Positions 41,946 to 49,642 of a stretch of 64,000 bases of DNA are shown piece by piece (position 1 is the first letter of the stretch; every line of letters starts with the position of its first letter). This DNA comes from DRYM01 sp964526225 (GTDB lineage: Archaea > Thermoproteota > Thermoprotei_A > EX4484-217-1). Location of the stretch: contig CAZGLL010000003.1 in assembly GCA_964526225.1 (NCBI GenBank), positions 1-64,000 of the forward strand, in the 5' to 3' direction. A program made the position numbers and the translations under genes. Below the pieces are notes generated by a model. The model was given only the letters and a program-made list of their open reading frames with translations, did not search any database and was not told the origin of the DNA.

Positions 41946-42014
41946 CGGAAAGGTTAATATTACAGAAAATAACGAATAAAGGGGCAGAAAAGAGAAAGGG
42001 AGGATGTAGAAACA

Positions 42015-42524
42015 ATGCCCCTTAGGCCTGCTAGATGCTATACGCACTCTTCAGGACCACCCTATACTAGGAAAGAGTATATTCCAGGAGTTCCTCCGCC
42101 TAAAATAAACAAGTTCGAAATGGGGAACATTAAGGGAGACTACGATTTAGTTGTTGAACTCGTAGCTAAAGAAGCCGGGCAAATAAGGCATAACGCTTTA
42201 GAAGCAGCTAGAGTTATGACCCATAAGTATTTAAGCACAACAGTTGGTGAAGGAAACTACTTCTTCAAAGTAAGAGTTTATCCGCATCATGTTCTAAGAG
42301 AAAACAAGATGATGGCTTTCGCTGGAGCGGACAGATTACAGGACGGTATGAGGCAAGCCTTCGGTAAACCCATAGGGACTGCAGCTAGAGTGTTTCCTAA
42401 ACAAGCTATACTTGAAATAAGAATTAAGAAGGAGAACTTAGAGAAAGCTATGGAGGCTCTACGAAGGGGAGCATCAAAATTACCGATAAAAACATTCGTG
42501 AGAATAAAGAAAATAGAGAAGTAA
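42015..42524 (+). CDS. rpl10e: Ribosomal protein L10e (uL16)
   Basis: A 169-residue large-subunit protein. L-R-P-A-R-C-Y and P-Y-T-R-K-E-Y-I-P-G-V-P near the start, V-Y-P-H-H-V-L-R-E-N-K-M near residue 97-108 and A-G-A-D-R-L-Q-D-G-M-R near 114-124 are the L10e landmarks; the last helix is basic. It sits near the peptidyl-transferase centre and contacts the P/A-site tRNAs. A GGGAGG ribosome-binding site lies 10 bases before ATG 42015. Dph2 starts at its stop codon. Confidence 0.96.
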   Translation: MPLRPARCYTHSSGPPYTRKEYIPGVPPPKINKFEMGNIKGDYDLVVELVAKEAGQIRHNALEAARVMTHKYLSTTVGEGNYFFKVRVYPHHVLRENKMMAFAGADRLQDGMRQAFGKPIGTAARVFPKQAILEIRIKKENLEKAMEALRRGASKLPIKTFVRIKKIEK

Positions 42525-43543
42525 TGGAGAGAAATAAACCATACATTTTCGAAATAGAGAAAATAGAGAGTATTCTTAAAGGGAAAAGGCTAAAGAAAAT
42601 CCTAATACAGATACCTGATGGACTGAAAAAGTCTTTTTATAACACATTAGGTATTCTCAAAAGAAAATATGGGAACGTAGAGTTCATTATATCTTCAGAT
42701 CCAGCCTACGGTGCATGTTTCCTAGCGGAAAATGAAGCACTAAATTTAAACGCCGACCTCTTAGTTCATGTGGGACATACGGAATATTACAAACCAAGCT
42801 TTAGCAACGTAGTGTATGTAGGTGCTTACAGCACTCTTAAACCATCGGCTGTCACGATAAGGTCTTTAGCATCCTACGTTAAAAGTAAGAGCATAGAGAA
42901 GATTGGGTTATCATATGTTATTCAACATAAGCCCATAGTAGATTATGTAAAAAACGTTTTAGAACATGAAGGTTTAAGAGTTTTTATCGGAAAGAAATCA
43001 GGTTATGTAAAATATGATGGACAAATAATCGGATGTGATTATTCAACAGCAGTTAAAGTTAACAACTACGTAGATGCCCATATTGTTATTTGTGGAGGAT
43101 ACTTTCACGCCATAGGATTAGGAATGGCGACAATGAAGCCTATAATAAAGCTTGACCCCTACACTAACAGTTTCGAAGACTTATCAAAAACTATTAAGCG
43201 CTACTTAAGCGTAAGGTATGCTAAAATAATGAGATCCTTAGACGCTAAAAAATATGGTGTAATAGTTGGCGCTAGAAAAGGCCAGTATAGAGAAGAACTC
43301 GTTAAGTTATTGATTAAACTAATTAGAGGCAAAGGCTTAGATTACGAGCTATTTTCGGCAGACATACTAACGATCGATGTCTTAAGAAATATTGATAAAG
43401 GCGATATTGACGCTTATATTGTTACATCATGTCCTAGATTACCTATAGATGATCTTAGTGAATACGAAAAACCAATACTTACACCAGGAGAGGCAATTAT
43501 GGTTTTAACAGGAAACATCTATAAATACAGATTTCCATGGTGA
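42524..43543 (+). CDS. dph2: Diphthamide synthase Dph2 (radical SAM-type first step)
   Basis: A 339-residue enzyme that attaches the 3-amino-3-carboxypropyl group of SAM to a histidine of elongation factor 2. The three cysteines that hold its [4Fe-4S] cluster are Cys65 (PAYGACFLAE), Cys171 (IIGCDYST) and Cys303 (VTSCPRLPI), in the right places. Its start overlaps the L10e stop by one base, and its stop (TGA 43541-43543) overlaps the ATGGTGA beginning of the METTL5-like gene. Confidence 0.94.
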   Translation: MERNKPYIFEIEKIESILKGKRLKKILIQIPDGLKKSFYNTLGILKRKYGNVEFIISSDPAYGACFLAENEALNLNADLLVHVGHTEYYKPSFSNVVYVGAYSTLKPSAVTIRSLASYVKSKSIEKIGLSYVIQHKPIVDYVKNVLEHEGLRVFIGKKSGYVKYDGQIIGCDYSTAVKVNNYVDAHIVICGGYFHAIGLGMATMKPIIKLDPYTNSFEDLSKTIKRYLSVRYAKIMRSLDAKKYGVIVGARKGQYREELVKLLIKLIRGKGLDYELFSADILTIDVLRNIDKGDIDAYIVTSCPRLPIDDLSEYEKPILTPGEAIMVLTGNIYKYRFPW

Positions 43544-44173
43544 TAAACAATACGCTTAAGAAAGAGCGTTTTAGAAAGAATTATCGAAAAAATACCTTTA
43601 CATCCTAACCCTAAAATTGAATTTGAACAGCATTTAACGCCAGGAAACATTGTTGCTGAATTAGTTTTTGACTCCTATCTTTCCCTAAAATATGAAGATG
43701 CAGTAGTTGCCGATTTGGGATGTGGGACAGGAAGGTTCGCTATAGCCTCAGCTCTTCTAGGCCCTTCACATGTAGTATGTGTTGACATAGACTACGAAGC
43801 ACTCAAAGTAGCTATGGAGTATGCTTCAAAATTTAACGTTAAAGAATTAATGGATTTCATACAAGCATCCTTACCGACCTTTAACCTATCCAAAGTAGAC
43901 ATTGTTTTCCAAAATCCGCCTTTTGGTGTACATAGGAGACATGCAGATTTAATGTTTTTAAATACTGCTTTAAGACTTAAACCAAAAATAATATACACAA
44001 TTCATAAATCAAATGAGAATACAAGAAAGCTAATAGCTAAGATGTGTAATGAAAAAAACTATATAGCTAAAATTTTAGCTACAAAAACAATAACCATACC
44101 CCCTTATATGGAGCATCACTTCAAAATGAAGCACAAAGTACTTGTTGACCTATACAAAATCGTTAAAAGATGA
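43537..44173 (+). pseudogene. METTL5-like methyltransferase with an apparent +1 frameshift at its 5' end
   Basis: From 43550 on the frame reads cleanly: R-L-R-K-S-V-L-E-R-I-I-E-K, then F-E-Q-H-L-T-P-G-N, SAM loop DLGCGTGRFAIASA, D-I-D-Y-E-A and the catalytic V-F-Q-N-P-P-F-G-V-H. This is the archaeal METTL5 fold, whose eukaryotic member makes m6A in 18S rRNA. But no ATG, GTG or TTG precedes 43715 in that frame, and TAA sits at 43544-43546. An ATG at 43537, overlapping the Dph2 stop, gives MVINTL in the neighbouring frame; a +1 slip at CTT-AAG (43555-43560) joins it to LRKSVLE. The frame is interrupted by an indel, by programmed +1 shifting, or uses ATA 43550 as start. About 210 residues if joined. 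Confidence 0.75.
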
Positions 44174-44343
44174 CGCGGAAAGCAGTGATCAGATATAAGA
44201 CTTATTTGGTAGTGTGGAGAAGTTGTTTTAAGAGGAAATAGCCGGATATAACCACTTTAAGGAGAGGGAAGTTCAAAGGCAAAACAACCCTTTTAGATGA
44301 AGGAACAGCAAAAGTAGTGAAGTTTAAAGGGTGCCGAAGATGA
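44170..44343 (+). pseudogene. Small basic ORF with an in-frame TAG between METTL5-like and csl4
   Basis: A 57-codon frame runs from ATG 44170-44172 to TGA 44341-44343. The ATG overlaps the METTL5-like stop, and the TGA overlaps the csl4 ATG at 44340, so it has the four-base coupling used throughout this operon. The frame reads MTRKAVIRYKTYLVVWRS... then K-R-K, TAG at 44239-44241, and PDITTLRRGKFKGKTTLLDE... to KFKGCRR. Apart from the TAG it looks coding, Lys/Arg-rich, with normal local codons. TAG is an ordinary stop elsewhere here. Alternatives: sequencing error, recent decay, readthrough, or a chance frame. No family recognised. Confidence 0.45.
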
Positions 44344-44912
44344 GTAATGAAGGAAAGTATGTTTCAGGAAAAATAGTGCTTCCCGGAGAAAAACTATGTG
44401 TTGTTGAAGAATTCACCCCTGGCGAAGGAACATACGAGAACAATGGAGAAGTATTCTCTAAAATAGCAGGTAGAGTACTATATGACTTTGTAGCTAAAAG
44501 AGTTGTAGTTATTCCTTTAAAGAAAACAAGGCAACCACCTAAACCTAATACGGTAGTTTACGCAGTAGTTACATCGGTGAAGGAGGATACTGCTTTCTTA
44601 AAGATTTTTGCTGATGACAAAAGGAGACTGTATACAGGGCCTTTTACAGGAGTTTTACATGTATCACAAGTTTCAACGAATTTCGTTAAAACAATAAGTG
44701 ATGCAGTAAAAATAGGTGATGTGGTTAAAGCGAAAGTTCTAACAAACAATAGTCCATTCCAATTAACAACTAAAGGGGCAAGATTAGGCGTAATATACGC
44801 TCAATGTTCACGTTGCGGAGCTATTCTCATAAAGAAGAATACTAAGCTTATCTGTACTAAATGTGGAAATGTTGAACAAAGAAAGGTGTCTATAGAATAC
44901 ATGTTTAAGTAG
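44340..44912 (+). CDS. csl4: Exosome RNA-binding subunit Csl4
   Basis: A 190-residue protein from ATG 44340. Three parts are visible: an N-terminal domain (VSGKIVLPGEKLCVVEEF), a central S1 RNA-binding domain (V-V-Y-A-V-V-T-S-V-K to L-H-V-S-Q-V) and a C-terminal zinc ribbon with C-S-R-C-G near residue 160 and C-T-K-C-G near 178. It caps the archaeal exosome and guides RNA into the Rrp41/Rrp42 ring. The stretch between Dph2 and RpoL in other archaea also contains csl4, which supports the call. Confidence 0.93.
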   Translation: MSNEGKYVSGKIVLPGEKLCVVEEFTPGEGTYENNGEVFSKIAGRVLYDFVAKRVVVIPLKKTRQPPKPNTVVYAVVTSVKEDTAFLKIFADDKRRLYTGPFTGVLHVSQVSTNFVKTISDAVKIGDVVKAKVLTNNSPFQLTTKGARLGVIYAQCSRCGAILIKKNTKLICTKCGNVEQRKVSIEYMFK

Positions 44913-44923
44913 GTTTTACTCCT

Positions 44924-45541
44924 TTGAAACTAAGAAAAAGAGTTTTCAAAATAACACTAAAGGATAAAAACATGGTTAACGAATTCGTAAACAGATTGCT
45001 TCAGGAATTGAAAATAGATCAAACGAAAATAGATGTTAAAGAAAACACTGTTACAGTAACCCTTTATGGAACAAAGGATATAATAGCGTATAATTGGCAA
45101 GTAATAAGGGGTCTTGCTAAAGAAATAACGTACTTGAGAAGCTTAGAGAAAGCAAAACTGAAAAAATATGTTCACAACATACTTCAAAAGCATGTCGGAA
45201 TAACGTTTCCGCTAGATGCTTTAGGTGAAGTTTTGAAAGCTAAAGGATACATCGTTAAATTGGAAGAAAATACTCTAATATCAGATGCGCCACTTGACAT
45301 AGTGGTTCATTATGCTAAAGCCCTAGGTAATGCTCTACAGAACTTAAGAACGTATACTCGAAGTTCATCGACGAAAAAGTTCTTAGCAACATTAGCGACA
45401 ATTCTTGAAACAAATGATTTAGATGAAGTTAAAAGACTAGGGCTTAAAGAAGGCGTACTTGTTGAGAACGAAATAGGACATGTAATATTAACTCTTGAGT
45501 GGAAGCAAGCACTTAACAAAATACTTAAAAAAGTAAAATAG
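44924..45541 (+). CDS. DUF2067-like archaeal protein
   Basis: A 205-residue protein. N-terminal 60 residues form a ferredoxin-like beta-alpha-beta unit (KRVFKITLKDKNMVNEFVNRL, then TVTVTLYGTKDII); a helical middle and a second half (FPLDALGEVLKAKGYIVKLEE, PLDIVVHYAKALGNAL) follow. I believe this is the family called DUF2067, known mainly from Crenarchaeota and linked to csl4 and rpoL, but I recall that from memory and cannot check it. Start TTG 44924. The role is unknown; a link to RNA or transcription is suggested by neighbours. Confidence 0.65.
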   Translation: MKLRKRVFKITLKDKNMVNEFVNRLLQELKIDQTKIDVKENTVTVTLYGTKDIIAYNWQVIRGLAKEITYLRSLEKAKLKKYVHNILQKHVGITFPLDALGEVLKAKGYIVKLEENTLISDAPLDIVVHYAKALGNALQNLRTYTRSSSTKKFLATLATILETNDLDEVKRLGLKEGVLVENEIGHVILTLEWKQALNKILKKVK

Positions 45542-45587
45542 GGGAAAAGTAAAATACACGCATAAACAATGCTAGCTCGCGGTGTAG

Positions 45588-45884
45588 TTGAAAGTGAAAG
45601 TGAAGGTTCTTAGAAAGGAAGCCTATAGGGTAGAATTAGAAGTTGACGGTGAAGACCATTCCTTTCTAAACATACTAGTTAAAACACTTCTAAAAGATCC
45701 CTCAGTAAAGTTTGCTACATACAGAATAGATCATCCACTAATCGGAAAACCTGTAGTTGTTGTTGAAACCAATGGTGGAAAAGACCCCTTTGATGCTTTG
45801 GTTGAAGCTTCAGCTAAAGTTAGAGAGTTAGCTAAAGAGTTTAGGGAGGCTTTTGAAAAATCTCTTGAAGAATATGGAAGTTAA
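45588..45884 (+). CDS. rpoL: DNA-directed RNA polymerase subunit L (Rpb11 homologue)
   Basis: A 98-residue subunit from TTG 45588. It pairs with subunit D to build the platform on which RNA polymerase assembles. The family signature is G-E-D-H-S-F-L-N-I-L-V-K-T-L-L at residues 21-35, then F-A-T-Y-R-I-D-H-P-L-I-G-K near 43-55, ending in a long helix. The next gene starts six bases later. Confidence 0.94.
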   Translation: MKVKVKVLRKEAYRVELEVDGEDHSFLNILVKTLLKDPSVKFATYRIDHPLIGKPVVVVETNGGKDPFDALVEASAKVRELAKEFREAFEKSLEEYGS

Positions 45885-45890
45885 AAAGTA

Positions 45891-46319
45891 ATGAAGAAAG
45901 AAACACGTATAGCGGTAATAGCGGGTAGGGGCTTAAGAAACACTAGAGTATATATGTTAACCGTTTTTAGAGGGAAAATTGTTGAAGGTGTGGAATTCTA
46001 TAAAGCAAATAGCTCTTTTGAATTATCATCGGCTATAGCATTATCAAAATACTATAATGAAATAAGGATATTCATAGTAATGACGGGAAAAGATCCTTTC
46101 ATAAACGATGATTTTTATGTTAGAATAGCTAAACCGATTATTTTAACTCATAAGCTAGAAAGCGTAGATAAAACATTTGGTTTAAGCATTGATGAAGCTA
46201 GAAGTGTACTGAATTTTCTTGTAAAGTCAACCTTTATAGAAACAATAGAGTTTATTGATAAGTTATTTAATGAAGCAATAGAGTTATTGGGGGAATTAGA
46301 GTTTGAAAAGAGAGGTTGA
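45891..46319 (+). CDS. Conserved-looking alpha/beta protein, unknown (DUF2286-like?)
   Basis: A 142-residue protein of alternating strands and helices: R-I-A-V-I-A-G-R-G-L near residue 6-15, I-R-I-F-I-V-M-T-G-K-D-P-F near 58-70, and a long C-terminal helical pair. A crenarchaeal family (DUF2286) comes to mind but I cannot confirm it. It starts six bases after rpoL and its last 17 bases overlap the following small gene, so it belongs to the rpoL-PCNA unit. Confidence 0.55.
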   Translation: MKKETRIAVIAGRGLRNTRVYMLTVFRGKIVEGVEFYKANSSFELSSAIALSKYYNEIRIFIVMTGKDPFINDDFYVRIAKPIILTHKLESVDKTFGLSIDEARSVLNFLVKSTFIETIEFIDKLFNEAIELLGELEFEKRG

Positions 46320-46503
46320 TGAAGAATTATTTCTTGAAGCATTGAGGGGATTATTAAAGAAGCTTATTGAGGAGTTGAGGGAGGCTGAAAAAAGAACTCC
46401 TAAAACATATTCTTCCTACGCCAATATTGTTAAAGCATTAGATATTGCTTTAAGAGTAAATGAAATATTAAGCGAACTCGATAGCTTTATTAGAAAAGCA
46501 TAG
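46303..46503 (+). CDS. Small helical protein, unknown function
   Basis: A 66-residue, highly charged, all-helical protein (EELFLEALRGLLKKLIEELRE, then YANIVKALDIALRVNEIL). Start TTG 46303, inside the preceding gene by 17 bases, and 28 bases before PCNA's ATG. Short conserved ORFs of this kind before PCNA suggest a clamp- or replication-associated role, but this is context only. No family recognised. Confidence 0.55.
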   Translation: MKREVDEELFLEALRGLLKKLIEELREAEKRTPKTYSSYANIVKALDIALRVNEILSELDSFIRKA

Positions 46504-46531
46504 CCCTAACTTATTGATGGAGGCTAAAAAT

Positions 46532-47275
46532 ATGGGTAAAGTAGTGTTTTCTGATGCTAGAGTTTGGAGATACCTAATGACAGCAATAGGTAAGATCATT
46601 GAGGAAGGTATTCTTAAATTCACGGAGGATGCTTTAGTACTTAAAGCTATGGATCCCTCACATATAGTGCTCATAGACTTATACATGCCACGTACGGTTT
46701 TCGAAGAGTACGATGTAAGCGGTGAGGAAAAGCTGGGTGTAAACTTTAACGACATTGTTAAAATCTTTAAGAGAGCAACTAAAAACGATAGATTAGCTCT
46801 TGAGTTTTCAAAGAGCAAATTAGCAATATTATTCTTAGGGTCTTCTGAAAGGAAATTCGTCCTACCATTGCTAACGCTAAGCGAAGAAGAAATACCTGAG
46901 CCTAAAATTAAGTTTAAAGTTACAGCACGTATGACAAGTGCAACATTTAGAGATGTTCTCAGAGACATAGAGCCTGTAAGTGAAGCCGTTAAATTCATTG
47001 GTGAAGAAGGAGGTGTACTAAGGATAATAGGGTATGGTAGTAAAGGTGAAGCAGAAATTCAGCTTTCAAGCGAAACAGGGACGTTGATAGACATAAGTGT
47101 TGAAGAGAATTCGGAAGCAACATATAGTTTCGACTACTTCAAAGATATCGTCTCAGCTTCTCAAGCAGCTGAAACTACAGCAATAAGGTTTTCAACGAAT
47201 ATACCTTGCAGATTAGATTTTGAATTAGCTGGTGAAGCAAGGTTATCATTTTACATAGCTCCCAGAATTGAGTAG
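46532..47275 (+). CDS. pcn: DNA sliding clamp PCNA
   Basis: About 247 residues from ATG 46532, chosen because a GGAGG ribosome-binding site (46519-46523) lies eight bases upstream; a longer frame starts at 46514. Two homologous halves are joined by the interdomain linker around EEEIPEPKIKF. F-T-E-D-A-L-V-L-K-A-M-D-P-S-H is the typical first-domain segment and I-A-P-R-I-E is the usual PCNA C-terminus (binding pocket nearby). It encircles DNA and tethers polymerase, ligase and FEN1. Only one pcn gene is in the window. Confidence 0.96.
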   Translation: MGKVVFSDARVWRYLMTAIGKIIEEGILKFTEDALVLKAMDPSHIVLIDLYMPRTVFEEYDVSGEEKLGVNFNDIVKIFKRATKNDRLALEFSKSKLAILFLGSSERKFVLPLLTLSEEEIPEPKIKFKVTARMTSATFRDVLRDIEPVSEAVKFIGEEGGVLRIIGYGSKGEAEIQLSSETGTLIDISVEENSEATYSFDYFKDIVSASQAAETTAIRFSTNIPCRLDFELAGEARLSFYIAPRIE

Positions 47276-48540
47276 TGAAATACGAAATGAACGTTAAGTC
47301 AATGAACATTTTAAAATCGCTATTTAAGCAGTATTATAGGAGAAACATAAGTAGAATATTTGTTCCGAAAAACTTCGCTAATAGGGAGTTTGCATTCCAA
47401 CTCTTCGATAAACAAGGAATGGTTAGGCACCTAGGGTTTGAGAGAGTTGAGGAAATGCAAAATTACATTTCAAAAAACATACCTAGACATGCTTACTACT
47501 CTACAGCAATATACATACTACCTTCAGCAAGCGACATGGATGAAAAGGGATGGTTAGGTGCAGAACTAGTTTTCGACATAGACGCTGACCACTTAAATTC
47601 TCCTTGCAAATATAAGCATGACTTATGGAAATGTTTGAACTGCGGTTTAGAAGAATCAGGCCCTCCACCGGATAAATGCCCTAATTGTGGTTCTCAGAAC
47701 ATTGAAAAATTCACTTGGGTTTGTGAAAAATGTATTGATACAGCAAAAAACGAACTAATAAAGCTCATAGAGGAATTTCTAATACCAGATTTAGGACTTA
47801 GGGTTTCAGATATGTTAATAGTTTTTTCTGGCCATAGAGGCTTTCACCTACACATTCAATGTGAAGAATGTTTAAAGCTTTCTTCAGAAGAGAGAAGGGA
47901 AATAGTTGACTATGTAAAGGCGTTAGGGTTAAAGGTAGAACTTCTAATCCCAAAATATAAGAGAAAAGGGGAAATTGTAGGGATAGATTTAAGAGAAAAA
48001 GGGTGGAGAGGAAGGATTGCTAGGAAAATTTTCGAAAAAATATCGTTACTAGATGAAACAGTAAGAGACATAGTGGGAAGTAAAGCATATGCTAAGCTCG
48101 TTGAGAACTCTGAGAAAATAATTAAGGAAATGAGCGAACCTCTTCCCAAATGGACTACCCTTTACAGATCTATTGGACCTAAAAATGTTCTTAAATTAGC
48201 TAATGCAATAGTTAACGAAATAAAGTGTTCTGTAGATGAAAAAGTTACAATAGATACTCATAGGCTAATTAGGCTACCGAATTCACTACATGGCAAAACA
48301 GGTCTTCCAGTAACTATCCTTAAAAATGTGGATGATTTAGAGAGGTTCGAGCTTAAGCCTGAACTTTCACCTTTCAAAGGAGAAGCTTTAGTTAGACTTG
48401 TTGAGAATATTCCATTAAATCTTAGACTTTTCGGAGAAAAAGTCGGAGGTAAGAAAGATACAAAGCTTAAATTAAGTCTTCCTACAGCAATTTACCTTGT
48501 AGCAAGAGAATTAGCGGAGTTTGAGGAAATAATAAAATGA
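47275..48540 (+). CDS. priS: DNA primase small (catalytic) subunit PriS
   Basis: A 421-residue primase. Catalytic acidic pair D101-I-D103 (VFDIDADH), the zinc knuckle C-L-N-C-G near residue 122 and C-P-N-C-G near 137, the S-G-H-R-G-F-H-L-H near 186-194 and the late D-T-H-R-L-I-R-L-P-N-S-L-H-G-K-T near 325-340 all match archaeal/eukaryotic Prim1. It makes RNA or DNA primers with PriL, which is not in the window. Start GTG 47275, overlapping the PCNA stop; ATG 47287 is an alternative. The GINS gene overlaps its end by four bases. Confidence 0.95.
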   Translation: MKYEMNVKSMNILKSLFKQYYRRNISRIFVPKNFANREFAFQLFDKQGMVRHLGFERVEEMQNYISKNIPRHAYYSTAIYILPSASDMDEKGWLGAELVFDIDADHLNSPCKYKHDLWKCLNCGLEESGPPPDKCPNCGSQNIEKFTWVCEKCIDTAKNELIKLIEEFLIPDLGLRVSDMLIVFSGHRGFHLHIQCEECLKLSSEERREIVDYVKALGLKVELLIPKYKRKGEIVGIDLREKGWRGRIARKIFEKISLLDETVRDIVGSKAYAKLVENSEKIIKEMSEPLPKWTTLYRSIGPKNVLKLANAIVNEIKCSVDEKVTIDTHRLIRLPNSLHGKTGLPVTILKNVDDLERFELKPELSPFKGEALVRLVENIPLNLRLFGEKVGGKKDTKLKLSLPTAIYLVARELAEFEEIIK

Positions 48541-49019
48541 AGGAACTCCTATCATTGCTTGTTAGAATATCAGGTTCACCTAACGAACTAATTCCAATAA
48601 GTCATAGCGAATACCAGAACTTAGTGTCTGATATTTGGAAAAACATCCCATACCAAGAGGAGGTAAGAGAAGAGTATTTAGGGAAAGTGAGAAGATTTAT
48701 TGAAGAAGCAACATACATTAGAATGTTAAAAGCCCTTAAGGGGTATAGAATCCCCGAGAATAGCTTTGACAAAGAGGTTCTTTTAGCGGTTCAGAAACTC
48801 CTTAAAATATATAACGATATTATGAGAGGAAAGATAATGTTAAATAGTGAAGGAGAAACTGTAGTTAAAGTATTGAAAAACATTGTCGCTAATAAAGAAT
48901 TTTTAGGAGTGAAGAAAATACCTTCAAGACTCCATACGAGGGACATAATACTTATGCCTATAGATAAAGCTATACCTCTTTACCTCTTAGGTATTGTAAG
49001 TTTTGAAAGCAATACATAA
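48537..49019 (+). CDS. GINS complex subunit, Gins15/Gins51 type
   Basis: A 160-residue protein with the GINS order of a helical A domain first (IPYQEEVREEYLGKVRRFIEEA, RMLKALKG) and a short beta B domain last (TRDIILMPIDKAIPLYLLGIV). GINS joins MCM and the GAN/Cdc45-like nuclease in the replicative helicase. A Gins51-type gene next to PCNA and primase is the arrangement in many archaea. The sequence is divergent, so the assignment leans on shape and on place; it overlaps PriS by four bases. Confidence 0.8.
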   Translation: MKELLSLLVRISGSPNELIPISHSEYQNLVSDIWKNIPYQEEVREEYLGKVRRFIEEATYIRMLKALKGYRIPENSFDKEVLLAVQKLLKIYNDIMRGKIMLNSEGETVVKVLKNIVANKEFLGVKKIPSRLHTRDIILMPIDKAIPLYLLGIVSFESNT

Positions 49020-49093
49020 AATATATTTAGCAGACTAATACTTTCTAACACTAGCTAGATAAAATGCTAAACTGTAGCGGGGATTAGACAGAA

Positions 49094-49387
49094 ATGAAAG
49101 TGCCAAAAATAATAAGAACGTACTGCCCAAGATGTAAAACACATACAGACCACAGCGTTATGATTTACAGGCATGGGAAGAGAAGATCCTTAGCTGAAGG
49201 TGAGAGAAGATATAGAAGGAAACAGGAGGGCTATGGTAGTAAGAGAAAGCCTGAACAGAAAAGGTTCGCTAAAGTAACAAAGAAAATCGTTCTCAAACTT
49301 AAATGTAGAAAATGCGGATGCATAATCCATAGGAAAGGGGTTAGGCTGAAGAAAATAGAGCTAGTTGAAGTAATAAGAACAAGGTGA
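49094..49387 (+). CDS. rpl44e: Ribosomal protein L44e
   Basis: A 97-residue basic zinc protein: R-T-Y-C-P-R-C-K-T-H-T-D-H-S-V near residues 8-22 and, near the C-terminus, K-C-R-K-C-G-C, which together form the zinc site. The middle (RRYRRKQEGYGSKRKPEQKR) is the Gly/Lys/Arg-rich loop reaching into the E site. The start is 74 bases after GINS, followed nine bases later by S27e. Confidence 0.96.
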   Translation: MKVPKIIRTYCPRCKTHTDHSVMIYRHGKRRSLAEGERRYRRKQEGYGSKRKPEQKRFAKVTKKIVLKLKCRKCGCIIHRKGVRLKKIELVEVIRTR

Positions 49388-49396
49388 TAGAGAAAT

Positions 49397-49597
49397 ATGA
49401 TTAAGAAATATAAAATACTTATACCTGAACCCAAAAGCAAATTTGTTCGAGTAAAATGTCCCGATTGCGGAAATGAACAGGTAATATTTGATCACGCAAC
49501 ATTTCCAGTACGATGTCTTGTCTGTGGTAGGATACTGGCGGAACCAACGGGAGGTAAAGCAAAAATATATGGGAAAATAGTTAAAATCTATGGCTAA
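49397..49597 (+). CDS. rps27e: Ribosomal protein S27e
   Basis: A 66-residue small-subunit zinc protein. C-P-D-C-G-N near residue 20-25 and C-L-V-C-G-R near 39-44 are the zinc ligands, and F-V-R-V-K at 14-18 and L-A-E-P-T-G-G-K-A are standard. It follows L44e by nine bases, the usual archaeal order L44e-S27e-aIF2-alpha-Nop10, complete here. Confidence 0.96.
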   Translation: MIKKYKILIPEPKSKFVRVKCPDCGNEQVIFDHATFPVRCLVCGRILAEPTGGKAKIYGKIVKIYG

Positions 49598-49642
49598 AAC
49601 AGCAACGTTTTCTTTAAGGCTTAGAAAGGAGGTTGCGGTAAG

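Noticed and set aside
44170..44343. TAG in the small ORF as pyrrolysine genome-wide
   Set aside because: TAG ends many clearly intact genes here (for example at 640 and 16.1 kb neighbours) and no pyrrolysine genes are in the window, so only a local explanation is reasonable.
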